A DNA stretch of 64,000 nt, from contig NC_091972.1 in assembly GCF_036711975.1 (NCBI RefSeq), forward strand, positions 5,151,001 to 5,215,000, in the 5' to 3' direction. The first letter of the stretch is position 1; each line of letters begins with the position of its first letter. The translations under genes were made by a program, and so were the position numbers. The notes under the pieces were generated by a model. It was given only the letters and a program-made list of their open reading frames with translations. It was not told the DNA's origin and did no database searches. Origin of the DNA: Onthophagus taurus. Lineage: Eukaryota > Arthropoda > Insecta > Coleoptera > Scarabaeidae. This document shows, in pieces, positions 21,901 to 32,600 of this stretch.

Positions 21901-24900
21901 TTTTGTTTTCGAGCTATGAGCTGTCAAAGTTGAGCCAAAAATTTACATTTCATCTTTTATTTCGGGTATAAGTAAACCGGAGAATATGAAATTCTGTATT
22001 AACCAGTAGTAGTTAATACCTTATTTTCAAGCATACCTTAAACTTCCCTAGCGCCCTCTAACGGGATGAAATTCACAAAATCTTTGATTTTTTTTATCAA
22101 CAACTTTTTAACGCCATGGAATATTAACATAAAAAAATATGGGTTGTAAAGCTTATTCATTATTGCTACTTTTTAGTCTCTTCAGTTTTTTCCTTAAAGA
22201 TAATAGTTTTAGCGTAATAAAATAAAATATGCTACATTGTACTGTAAAGCAATGTTATTATTAAAAAAAAATTTTTCTTTATAGCTGGCTATGGAAGTTG
22301 TGCACTTATTAGGATTTAGTACCAACTAAATAACACCAATTAATTCTGATTTTCATAAGAAAAGCCATAAATAAGATGAATGTCTGTCTCAACAAATTAC
22401 GTTGTTTTAAACAATATTAAAAAATTGATACTCTTGCTTAATAACAGTCAAAAATTATTAATAATCATCAACAATTATGAGGATTCACTGTAAATGAAGC
22501 TTACAAGTTCTCAGAGCCAACTTTTAGAATAATTTTAGCTAAAGACGGCGGGACATAGCACATATTTTATTTTTTTACACGGAAACTATTAACTTTAAAG
22601 AAAATACTAAAGAGACAAAAAAGTACCACTAAAGAATGAGCTTTACGACCCATATTTTTTTATGTTAATATTCCATAGCGTTAAAAAGTTTTTATAAAAA
22701 AAATCAAGGGGGTGGTGAATTTCATCTTAGAGGGCGCTAGAGAAATTTTAGGTAAGCTTCAAAATAAGGTCTTAACCAGTAGTAAATACGTACAAAGTTT
22801 CAAATTGTACGGTTTACTTACAGCCGAAATACAAAACAAAATGTAATTTTTTGGTTCAACTTTGACAGCTCATACCTCGAAAACAAACGAGTTGCGACCC
22901 TATGTTTATATAAAAAACTTGTGTTATTTTGGCAAGTACTACGTCCTAGTAAAGTTTCCCAATTAAAAACTGAACCACCCTGAATATGTTGACCAATATT
23001 ATTATAATTGTGACAAGGTATGTATTAGTAGTGTTAAATTATGTCACAAGACAAAGTTAGTTTATCCTATCTAAAAAATTAAATCTATTTTATTAAATCC
23101 ATTTTTGGCCAGGAATCACAAGCTTATGTAATATCTTAAAACTAATTATTTCTTGGATAACAGTTGTTGATTGAGGGAAATAAGGCGTTAATTTGCTGAT
23201 TTGTAAATTAATGATATTCGAAGTTGATTATAAAAGACTACTTTACATTAAGGACCATTCCAGAAGCGATCAATTACTGGCTAAATTGTTCTCAGAAAGT
23301 CAATGTCATCTGAGGGAAGATTTTAATTAATTCCCAGCAGAATTTAAGATCAATATTTCGAAATAATTGATCAAAAAGATAATTAAAATCCCATTAAGCT
23401 ACAATCTGAGAAATGAAAATCCAAGAGATTTTCTAATATTCCAATCAGCCATCAACCAAATAAAGGATTTAATTTAACCAAGAACGAACTGATTCTTATC
23501 AAATTTGAAACATACATCCTTCTCCAATCTTGCAATAACAATTAAAACAATGAAGGTTATTAAATAATTAATTATCTTTTTCCCAAAATCAAATTTGCAA
23601 ATTAAAAAATTTTGTGCTTATCTTCAAATAATTCCTTATCAGTGTGTCTCACAAAAACATCCTGTTTCCAAATACCTTAGTATAGTAATCATCTTTCTTT
23701 GGGGGATATTGCGTTTCTTTTGATAACTTCATATAATATACGTATTTATTTAAATCATCTAACCACTATTTTCTTTTTGTCACTACTTTCATTCACAATC
23801 TTAATTAATCAACAATATTGTAATCATGGCTTTTCTTAATGACGTTTTGATCATGTATAGAGAAAATGGTTACTTATTGATATGAGTGTTAATATTATAT
23901 GTATCATAGCCACACAAACACCAACAAACACAGACTGTAACCACCTAATAATATTAAGGCGAAGTGTTACACAACACCAGTGTTTTGTGGTGGGGACAAA
24001 AGAGGTGAAGAATTGCACATGCGATATTTCCCCCAATAACAAGAGCATTTAATTTTTACTCATAATATTGATATAAAAACAAGAATTGTTAACAGTAGAA
24101 TTGAAACAAATTAACAAAGGGGTGATTAGTTTAAAATCACTTCATAAAGGTAACCTAAAAAAATACATACACAATTTAGTTACAATTTTATCAATATTTA
24201 AGTTCAATTTTATTTATAAATATATTGGAATTACCACGCTGCTGAACTGCTTATAAAAAGAATTCGCTAAAAGAAAACTATTTAATATGAGTCACACATT
24301 TTTTTATAAGTTATCAAATAATGATTAATAAGAAAACACTTTCTTAACAATGGTGTACATATTAAATTACATGGTTCATAATAAGCTTATCAAATACTAT
24401 TTTAGTGAATTATAGATCTCAAAACCTTATTATCTTATCAATTTACATAATAAATTTCTTATTTATTCCCAGATATCTTTCTTAGATATTATCATAGAAC
24501 AAATGATTTCTTAAAAAAAAATTACACAAAATTAAATCCAAATACATACCGAAATTGAAAATGCCTTGAAGGTGGTTGTCCGGATGGTAAAAACAACACA
24601 TCATTAATCTGATTAGGCACTTCTTGCTGTTGTCTATTTGGTTGCACAAAATGTTCATCATATTCATTATTACTTTTTACATTATGTATAATTGTATTAA
24701 ACGGTTGTTTACAAAGTGGACATTCTGGTTTGATCTAAAAAAAGGATTCACAATGAAATTGTCAATTTAGTTACACTTATCAATTTAATGTTACAAACCT
24801 TTGACCATTCTAAAAGACATGTGAAACAAAACTGATGCATACAAGAATCCGAGAACGACTTGTTTGTGCAACTGCCCAAACAAATTGCACAGTTCGGTGG

Positions 24901-24990
24901 TGGACTGGTACTGTTGCTTACACGGGGTATCGAACGTGGAGGAGGCGGTGGAGGCATTGAAACGCTATCAGGTACACTTACATCAGCCAT
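18994..24990 (-). CDS. Topors: Topors, RING-type E3 ubiquitin/SUMO ligase
   Basis: Exons 24990-24799, 24734-24550, 20631-20404 and 20335-18994 join in frame and give 648 residues. The RING finger runs CAICLGSC ... CMHQFCFTCLLEW ... CPLCK (C3HC4) at about residues 35-72, split by intron 1. The family-typical block FRRFIYDENLWV follows, then HPGAINRLAPWLNREL and GPRTDHFIHEFYNFMRSPY. The C-terminal third is Ser/Thr/Lys/Arg-rich (RKRKKRYIKKMRRYRSSS), as in other Topors, where it gives nuclear localisation and binding of substrates and topoisomerase I. It is shorter than fly and human Topors (about 1,040). The start is the ATG at 24990; the open frame continues upstream but without another ATG. 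Intron 2 (3.9 kb) is filled with repeats. It is divergently paired with Nup62. Confidence 0.9.
20820..20885. repeat. hairpin repeat in Topors intron 2
   Basis: The arms GCCGAGGTGCTACAT and ATGTAGCGCTTCGGC form a near-perfect stem. The GCCGAGG motif relates it to the insertion at 10.19 kb and the array at 62.0-62.6 kb. Confidence 0.5.
20940..21660. repeat. CTAGAAC palindrome-rich dispersed repeat, copy 1
   Basis: Alternating sense and antisense cassettes of CTAGAACTAACACTAGAC and its complement, separated by stem-loops of GGGTTTAGCCGTCTTGAGA type. The outer part ends in GCATTCATATATTGCGAG. Related copies lie at 36.37-36.56 kb and, inverted, at 50.2-50.64 kb. No coding capacity. Confidence 0.7.
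21807..22982. mobile_element. non-coding foldback element with CAGGGTG ends
   Basis: Begins CAGGGTGATTCAGTTTTTAA and ends with its inverse (...CTGAACCACCCTG). The two arms of about 430 bp match over most of their length, including the AGCGCCCTCTAA piece. CAGGGTG ends are usual for Tc1/mariner-derived MITEs with TA targets; the left flank is TA and the right is AA. No transposase is left. It sits in Topors intron 2. Confidence 0.75.
22990..24540. other. rest of Topors intron 2, no feature seen
   Basis: AT-rich intronic sequence. No repeat, RNA or coding signal could be supported. Confidence 0.4.
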
Positions 24991-25530
24991 TGTTCGTATA
25001 TATCTATCTGGAGAGACTCGTTTTAGGAGTACATTAATCGGGTCGAAACGAGTCCTTACAAAAATTGTAGCCGTTACCGGAACGTGCGGTTCCGAAATAG
25101 CGATTTTCGACACGTTTCACACATCAACTATCGCGTTAAAAGGCCCAAATATATTTAAATCAATCTCTACGATCACCATATGATCAATCAGAGGAAGACA
25201 TTTGTCGTTCAACACAACTCGATCGAGAATACAGCTTGCATCTGGATGTCAATCTTAGTTACGATTTTGGTTATACAGTGTTGCCAATTTTTAATTTTTC
25301 CTCGTCTTTTTCCAAAGGATATTATTCAATATTAAAAATATTTATTTCAATCGGAATAAAAAACCAAATTATCTAATATTTAATAATCTTCTTTAAATAT
25401 ACAACATAATATTTAGATTTCCTTCAAATATAGTTATTTTGACGCTTATGCATTAACAGTACTGAAATTGTATAACTGTCAAATTGGCTTGTTTAGGTTC
25501 GTTAAGGTTATGTTAAATTGATCATCGAAA
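24991..25530. promoter_or_regulatory. shared upstream region of Topors and Nup62
   Basis: 540 bp between divergent start codons, locally less AT-rich near the Topors start. No TATA box. Probably a bidirectional housekeeping promoter and the two leaders. Confidence 0.45.
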
Positions 25531-26894
25531 ATGTTTTTAAATCCTAACAACACCGTTTCTGGATTTACTTTGCCTACAACCACACCGACAAGTAAGTAAT
25601 CTCATTATTAAGAATAGAAATTTGGAATTTCAAAAAACCAAAATTTAATAATTTGACAGTGACTAAACAAATGTGTTTGTAGATACTGGTTTTTCTTTCG
25701 GCGCTGGAGATGCGAAAACTACAAAACCCACCCTTACATTGGGTACTCCAATTGCTACAGCAACCACAACTCCTGCTACAGGATTTAATTTGGGAACTTC
25801 AGCCCCTTCAAATACAACCCAATTTAGCTTTACTGGTTTAGCTACAACACCAGCGTCATGTGCTACTCCAGCGGCTTTATCATTTTCTTTACCAACAACC
25901 ACCACACCATCTTTGTTTTCTTTAAATACATCAAATACGACTACAACTCCAGCTACGACAACTTCAACAGGGTTTTCGTTAACTAACACGACTTTAGCTG
26001 TTAAATTACCTATCAGCTCAACAACAACTACTACAAGTAATTCTTTAACTGGTTTAGCCTCAGGTTTAGCTGCAGTTTCAAGTGCAGTTTCTTTGTAAGA
26101 ATAATCAAAAAATTGTAATTTTTGAAATAAACATGAAATAATTATTTTTAGGTCTACAACTTCCGCAGCTCCAGCTATTTCAACTTTACCTTCTGGTTCT
26201 TTAACTTTTACACAACTGGAAGATAATATAAATAAATGGACCGTGGAATTGGAGGAGCAAGGAAAGCATTTTACCAATCAAGCTAAACAAATTAATGCTT
26301 GGGATCGTTTGTTAATAACAAATGGAGAAAAAGTATACAAAAAAGCCACTTAATTTAATAATTAATTAAATTAATATTAATTTTGTTTAGATTCTTTCTT
26401 TAAGTAATGGAATATCTCGTGTTAAACTCTTACAACAACAATTAGATCAAGAACTTGATTTTGTGCTAGCCCAACAAAAAGAACTTGAAGATTTAGTGGT
26501 GCCTTTAGAAAAAGAATTATCTCAAATACCAGTTACTGATTTTGATAGAAATCAAACTTACCAAATGGCTGAAACTCTCGATACTCAGCTAAAACAAATG
26601 TCTGAAGATTTAAAGGAGATTATCGAACATTTAAATGAAGCGAGTAAAAACCAGGAGCTTTCAAATCCGGTAATATTTTTTAAATTCTATTTTAAATCTA
26701 GATGTAAATAAATTTTCGATTTTTTTTTGTTGTAGGTCACTCAGATTGGACGCATCTTAAACGCTCATATGAATTCATTGCAATGGATTGATAGAAACAC
26801 TTCTAAAATTTCCACTCATTTGGATCAAATTTCAAAAATGCATGATATGAATAAGAGAAATCATGAGATGAATTTGCAAAGAACTTATGATTAG
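25531..26894 (+). CDS. Nup62: nucleoporin Nup62
   Basis: Five exons (25531-25591, 25683-26094, 26152-26332, 26391-26669, 26736-26894) give 363 residues. The N-terminal half is Thr/Ser/Pro-rich with GF repeats (TGFSFGAG, TGFNLG, TGFSL). The C-terminal half is the conserved coiled coil: FTQLEDNINKWTVELEEQ, FTNQAKQINAWDRLLI, LSNGISRVKLLQQQLDQEL, and a last segment ISTHLDQISKMHDMNKR. Nup62 forms the central-channel trimer of the nuclear pore with Nup58 and Nup54. Only one true Phe-Gly dipeptide is present, far fewer than usual for this protein. The length is near the fly form (about 390). AATAAAG follows about 40 bp after the stop. Confidence 0.92.
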
Positions 26895-26949
26895 CATTAT
26901 TTTTTTTTGGTTACTTTGCGTTAAACAGTTTGTATTAATAAAGTCATAA

Positions 26950-27890
26950 ATAAATCGTTTCATAAATTTAATACAACAAAATTGGTTTATATTATTTTAA
27001 ATGAACAGCAATAATCGCCTCTTCTCTTTGCATAACTTTGTTGAAGATCCATTTGTAATTATCCTGTCAATCAAACCTTAAAGTATTGATCTGCACTGAT
27101 ATGAGTGCGCCATTTTATCTTTTGTAATTGAAAATATTCTTAATATCAAAAATATTATACAAATTGTAGTTACTAAAAATATTGGTTAGTATAACTATAC
27201 AGCAGGCTTGGGTATTTTTGCACTACCACTAAATTGCAGTACAATTGTCTATTCAGTGGTAGTTAAAATGCAAAATCCATTATCACTGAAAATTTAGTGA
27301 TAAATATAAATTATCACATAAAATTGCATTATCACTAAACCTTTAGTGATTGTGAAAAAAGCAAGTGCAGTGCGTCTCCTTTTTCCAAGCAAAACTTTTC
27401 CTTTACAAAAAATGTGTTTTTTTTTGTTTAAGATGTAATTTAGACTGTTTAGAATGAGAATCCATTGACCGAAAAATTTGCGTTTTTCTGTCTGAAAACT
27501 TCTTTTTTGTAACGCACTGTAACTTCTTGTCTTTGCTTTTTACTCGATTATAACAGATGTCTCAAATGTCTGGAATAAACAACAATAAATAACTTCGCCA
27601 TTTGTGGTTTAAAAAAAAATGTTTCAAATAAAAAATTCTTTATTAATTGTGGCGCATTTTTGGCGATACTTACTTGTTTACATTGTTCTTTGTTTCGTTG
27701 CTATGGCAACCAACATTGTTATTTTAAATGTTTTTTTTTTGCACATTTTAATAGAGGATAAATCTCTCTACGCGATGAACATATCAAATCATATGGTTGT
27801 ATTAGAAAAATATCGAGAAAAAATGCGTTCCCTAAAAATATTAAATCCGTTGACAGATTTAAATGTCAACAAATTGACAGTTTAAACAAA
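26950..27890. other. intergenic region with repeat debris
   Basis: No gene supported. A piece TTTAGTGATAATG-like with inverted copies lies at about 27.23-27.36 kb. AAGCAAAACTTTTCCTTT at about 27.40 kb also occurs at 21.49 kb, which shows dispersed repeat material. Confidence 0.35.
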
Positions 27891-27891
27891 T

Positions 27892-28131
27892 ATGGCGCAA
27901 TTAAGCGAACGATAAAGAATCCAAATATTAATAATGTATGGGTACGGTGCAGGTGATAGAAAACGCACTCAAAGTGAAGTTTGTACACTGTTCAATAATA
28001 TTTACCCGAATACACAAATTACACAATCCACAGTATCCAAAATACTAAAAAAAATGTTAACACCGGAAGCGTTAAAACTCTTCCAAAAAGTTGATGGCCG
28101 AAGACAGTTACCAATGACCATAGATTATTAA
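27892..28131 (+). mobile_element. mariner-type transposase fragment, helix-turn-helix only
   Basis: Reads MAQLSER, one stop, then RIQILIMYGYG and RKRTQSEVCTLFN ... ITQSTVSKI. This is the helix-turn-helix seen at the start of a group of insect mariner-like transposases (DUF4817 type). The catalytic part is missing. Confidence 0.6.
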
Positions 28132-28289
28132 TTATTCATAATTATTGTTGAAACTGTAATTTTTTTGACATTTAAAGCTGACCAACGGCGTTATTTCGGC
28201 GCCTACTTTGATTGTAATTAGCTGATTTAAGACCCTGTATATACATATGTATGTATTTTGACATTTGTTAGACAGTTAGTTTACTTTTC

Positions 28290-29145
28290 GCTCATTTCAA
28301 TGGCAAATGTTAAAAACGAGTGTTTACGAAGTGCGTATAATTGCAAGTATGGGTGGTAAAAAAGGAATGGGAGATTCTGCATATCGTGCAGGGATTTTCA
28401 TCTTTACTTGTTGTAACAACATTGATTGGATGACGTGCGGGTAAAATAGTTGATCTGGAAATAATGTCAAAAATTTGCAAAAAGTGCAGTTACTGGAAAG
28501 GTAAAGACACTGCAGAATACCAAAATTGGGTCGAAGATCATAAAGAAAAATGTGATATAAACCATACCGAATCTTCAGGAACAATGGAAGTGGATTCCGT
28601 CATAGAGATGTTTCAACGATCCAAAGAAAAGCATAATTTCAAGTACTGTTTTAAAAGAAAAAAGTCCTATTGGAGTTGAACTTGATTATTATCTGCAGTG
28701 TCCAACATCTAAAAAAGATACTAATTCCTGTGAATGGAGGAGTACTAACTAATAGGTTTTTAATATCCGGCCAAAGCCGGATATTTGGTAACTATCCGGT
28801 ATACGGCCGGTTTTTAAAAAATGGCCGGATACCGGATAGTTGCCGGATATCCGTTCCACTACTAGTCTATACCAAAAACGGTTCATAGTGGTAAGAAAGT
28901 GGTTGGCATCGCGTCCGACATTACCGCTTGTAATTTTAATGACGGTCTTACAAGCATTAAAGTTAATAATTGGAAGATCGTGGTCCTACGTCGGATTGCC
29001 CACGTTGAGCGCTCCATGGCTAATGACTCCTAATGAGGTTAAAGAAGCTCGTAGAAGCTTATTGTCAGACAGATTAGCTACAGAATAAAAGAATAACCAT
29101 CAGGAAGGACAAATGTACGGTGCAGGAATCGCTGATTAGAGGCTT
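28290..29145 (+). mobile_element. Mutator-like (MULE) transposase remnant
   Basis: Pieces in order: GFSSLLVVTTLIG, GKIVDLEIMSKICKKC, YWKGKDTAEYQNW, SSGTMEVDSVIEMFQRS, then after an insertion ITACNFNDGLTSIKV, AHVERSMAND and the terminal MYGAGIAD. These match the Mutator-like transposase domain proteins common in insects. Large parts are deleted and stops are present. Confidence 0.65.
28650..28872 (+). mobile_element. hAT fragment inserted in the MULE remnant
   Basis: A short reading frame, VELDYYLQCPTSKKDTNS, resembles the start of the hAT dimerisation domain. It is followed by CCGGATA-rich inverted pieces and an end ...TCCGTTCCACTACTAG. The GGATATCCGG palindromes are usual in hAT subterminal regions. 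Boundaries are approximate. Confidence 0.45.
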
Positions 29146-29504
29146 CGAAAAAAAAAATTTTTATTTTTCGTATTGATCAACAAACGCCTTTTTCTAAAAA
29201 TTACATTTTTCCAGTTTGTGCGCATGATAACTGCCTACATTTTTAAACGGATTTTCAAAAAATTCTTTTTTCCGTTTTTCAATGTATCTGAAGTTGTTTC
29301 TTTTACAACCATTTTTACGTACGTTTTTTTATCAATAAATGACATTTCTGATAAAATCGGCACCATGTTACCAAAAATGAATATTTTTTAAAAATCCTAC
29401 CTAGTTTTTGAATTTAGAAAAGTAATCGTTCTCAAAATTTGATTATTAGACTTCCGGTTTATGAGAAATCCTGCACACCAATTGACCCTGCATGATTTGC
29501 AAGC

Positions 29505-30266
29505 TAAAGTCCCTAGATTTACAAAGTACCGCGGTTTGACGCCATTTTTGGCTCGAAAGTCAAGCGGGAAATTTAAAACTATGTCGTTCTATTGATAACA
29601 TTACGCCAAATTTCCTTTCTTTTTTTTTTCGTGGTACCTTTGATTATATATAATATGGATTGAGCTAACTGAATATATCTACTAACAAAAATGTGGCTCA
29701 AGGTGAATAGACGCAGATGGAAAGCGATAATGTGAAAGTGTAACAAAGATAGACATAACACGGTACTAAACAGACGGGCGCATGCGCACAAAAGTGTCAA
29801 ACCTCTTCCATTTGACGTTTATCGTTTTGTTGTGTCACAGCCAGTCTCACCGTTATGTTTAAAAATGTATTGTTTCGTGTGCAAAGTTCGCGATAATACA
29901 GTTTCACATCACCTGTAAGTATTATAAATAATAAGGAAATTTTATTTTATTTTTTTTTCATTTAATTTTGTTTTAAATTTACCGCCAAAATTAACGCACG
30001 CCCATTATATGTCAGTACGCTTCTATGTCTATCTCGGTTCGATCACCTTGCGCAAGCTATCTCTCGTTGGCTCAATCCATATTATATATAATCAAAGCGT
30101 GGTACTCTGAAGAGTCGAAAGTCCTTCTTACTGCCATTTTTGCACAAGACGGCAATATTTTTGTAAATATATAAGTGGTGAGATGCAGTGACAAGCTGTC
30201 AAACTGTCATTTTGGTTCGAAAACAGGCTTCATGAACCGCGGTACTTTGTAAATCTAGGGACTTTA
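29505..30266. mobile_element. outer TIR element with perfect 8-bp target duplication
   Basis: Begins TAAAGTCCCTAGATTTAC and ends with its inverse; the inverted ends reach about 32 bp. Flanked by TTGCAAGC at 29497-29504 and 30267-30274. An 8-bp duplication fits hAT or P superfamilies. It contains a second element at 29638-30097. Confidence 0.8.
29638..30097 (+). mobile_element. inner TIR element with 8-bp target duplication and a THAP-like exon
   Basis: Ends are CTTTGATTATATATAATA (inverted repeat about 28 bp), flanked by CGTGGTAC on both sides (29630-29637 and 30098-30105). Inside, an ATG at 29865 starts MYCFVCKVRDNTVSHHL, ending at a GTAAGT donor (29915). A Cys-x2-Cys after the first Met, then Ser-His-His-Leu, is how THAP zinc fingers begin, and P-element transposases carry an N-terminal THAP domain. 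With 8-bp duplications this points to a P-type element reduced to 460 bp. No catalytic part remains. Confidence 0.65.
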
Positions 30267-30576
30267 TTGCAAGCCTAATATTGCAGACATGTAGCGGGGG
30301 CAATTTTATTTATTGTTAATAAATAAAATACGTTTTTAAAACTAGAAAAGCTGCTTATAAAAACCCCACAATCCGTTTTTAGACAGCATTTTTCCCCACG
30401 CAGCAAAAAAATCTTAGTTATTTTTATTTTTGAGTCTCCAAGGTGGCATACCCCCTTAAGCCATGTCGCATTTTATGTGAGATAATGCAAGTGTACATTA
30501 GTTTTGTAACTATGGTTACTGCATTCATATATTAGGAGTTATATTAGTTATTTAACCAACAAGTCTATTAATGAAG

Positions 30577-30655
30577 GCGATTAATTATCGAGATATTTTA
30601 ACGCGTGAGCGAGCGAAACGAAGCGAACGCGTTAATTATTGAGATAATTAATCGC
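30577..30655. repeat. 79-bp GC-loop hairpin
   Basis: Arms GCGATTAATTAT...TAACGCGT and ACGCGTTA...ATAATTAATCGC enclose a loop of GAGCGAGCGAAACGAAGC type. Looser symmetry continues outward for about 30 bp on each side. It is strikingly CpG-rich for this AT-rich neighbourhood. Probably the core of a foldback repeat. Confidence 0.55.
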
Positions 30656-31221
30656 ATTTTAATATACGAGTTAGTTACAATATTTTTCCGTTGACCGTCT
30701 TTTCAACAAAATAGAGAAAATCCATCGTTGAAAAATCTCCCAATTCTGTCACTGGCAAAATAACCTCACTTTTAATGTGTCATAATTTATTTTTGTAGTC
30801 TTACCGAATAGATATAGTGGTCGGTTGGGTCGGTATTACAAATTTCATTGGAGAATATTTATTAAATTGACTACTATTTAGTTCGGTCGGACTTTCTTAA
30901 AATCGTTTATTAATAGAAAATCGTTTATTAATAGGTGTCATTAATGAATGATTTTGTATACATTTATAAATCATATAAATACACGGTCGACGGAAAAGAA
31001 AATTAATTAAAAACAAATAATTATTTTTTGATTATTTAATAATTTCTCCAATATTTCGTTCTTTTATAAACAAAAATATAATAAACCAGATGTTTTTAAA
31101 AATTGAATGTATAAATAAAACTTAAATTTTCATAATGACCACTTCTAATATTTTTTATGACTTTTCTTTTACTTTAATCTGTTTACTATATTGATTCTTT
31201 TAAAATGAATTTAAAAATTAT

Positions 31222-32188
31222 TTACGCTTTTGCTAAACCACCCAAATCGGAAATGCATTTATCAATATTTTGCTTCTCTTGATCAGGAGTAATGGAACTC
31301 TTCACTTTGCTAACGACGAAATCGATCAAATTCTTTTGGGCGATGCGTTTTTCAATGTTTTGAATTTCAACTTGGTAATCTAACCTCTTCTTAACTTCTT
31401 GATAAGCGGTTTGGACCCTTTGCCTGTAAGCAGCTTCCAATTGTAAAGCTACATTTTCGCGTTTAGCTTGAATCAACATGTTTTGACCTTCAGAACTCCA
31501 TTGCAACCTTTCCTCATCTTGGATCATCTCTTCTAAACCATCTTTTTGATCTTTTCTACCTTGATTCCAACCAGCTTCGTATTCCTAATTAATAAATATT
31601 AATTAATATAACAAATTAATATAATTTGAGAATTTATTTTGTTACATCAATTTCTTTATCAAGCCATTTAGCAACAGCTGGTCCCATATATTTAACGCCC
31701 ATAACACACATTAGAAGCAAAGATAATCCTGAGTAATATTCATGTTCCATAACATAAATTTCTTTGCTCATTAAATAAGTGGTGAGAGTTATACCAAGAG
31801 TGTAAGGTCCTGTTACACCAGTTTTCTTATAAAAGAAGGTGAACCATTCTTCTGGGACAAAACCAAGGCGGACCTTTCCAGGTTCTTGCCTTACCTACAA
31901 ACAAAAATGAATGATTTTCCATGTTACCAGGATAAATCAATCATAAGTTTTGTCTTACAGGTCTTGAGGAGGTGCTACATGCTCCAGAATCAGTAGCTGC
32001 AGCTGATGAAGCTGGAGTGGTTGCTGTTGCTCTTACGGCTAGAGCCAAAGCGTTTCTTATTTGGTTACCTAAAAAGTACGTCACAAAAAATATTGATACA
32101 GATGTATTACATAAACATTTAAAAGTTGTAAAATTTTGTACCAATGAAGTTATTGTTTACCTGATAATAAAGAGGCTCTGGACATCAT
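31222..32188 (-). CDS. ATPsynB: ATP synthase subunit b, mitochondrial
   Basis: Four exons (32188-32161, 32068-31959, 31894-31646, 31584-31222) give 249 residues, close to the insect norm of about 243. A targeting region (MMSRASLLSGNQIRNALA) is followed by VRQEPGKVRLGFVPEEWF and YKKTGVTGPYTLGITLTTYL. A second hydrophobic hairpin segment (YSGLSLLLMCVMGVKYMG) comes next, then the long charged helix (QWSSEGQNMLIQAKRENVAL ... RQRVQTAYQEVKKRLDYQ). Subunit b is the peripheral stalk of F1Fo ATP synthase in the inner mitochondrial membrane. Intron 1 falls within the targeting peptide. Divergently paired with spartin. Confidence 0.93.
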
Positions 32189-32600
32189 TTTGTGGCCCCT
32201 ACAATGTGACTACAAATGGAAAAAAAAGGGCTGATCGTGGTGCGATGGAAAGATCTCGTAAAACCACCGAGATTAATGAAAAAGATGGCCGTATCTGTAG
32301 TGAGTTAGAAAAGGATAGCATGTCTTATGTAATGTGGCTGCCAACTGTGTAAAAATTAAAAATCTAATACACAAAAATTTCACTAAATTAAACTAAATTC
32401 TACAAAATTTATCCAACCAAAATAAAACACTTAAATCAATTTTATTAATTTACTTTTATTTCATTTATTTATTCGCTTTCGTAACAAAAAAAAACCCAAC
32501 TAATTTGACATCTGTCATTTTAAGATATTTAAGGTTATGTCATTGTAATCAAATCAAAAATACTCAAAACCTCTTTTAATTCATTTTAATTACTACTAAA
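32189..32600. promoter_or_regulatory. shared upstream region of ATPsynB and spartin
   Basis: 412 bp between two divergent ATGs. No TATA box was seen. The ATPsynB leader probably lies in the less AT-rich part next to its start. Confidence 0.45.

Noticed and set aside
24991-25113. Longer N-terminus for Topors starting upstream of 24990
   Set aside because: The frame stays open, but the first upstream start codon would be GTG; the ATG at 24990 (MADVSVPDS) is the plausible start.
24860-25183. 107-codon plus-strand frame
   Set aside because: Antisense of Topors exon 1 and its leader; no homology.
25663-26277. 204-codon Val-rich open frame on the minus strand
   Set aside because: Antisense to Nup62 exons 2 and 3; the Thr-rich code gives a stop-free complement. 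It crosses an intron.
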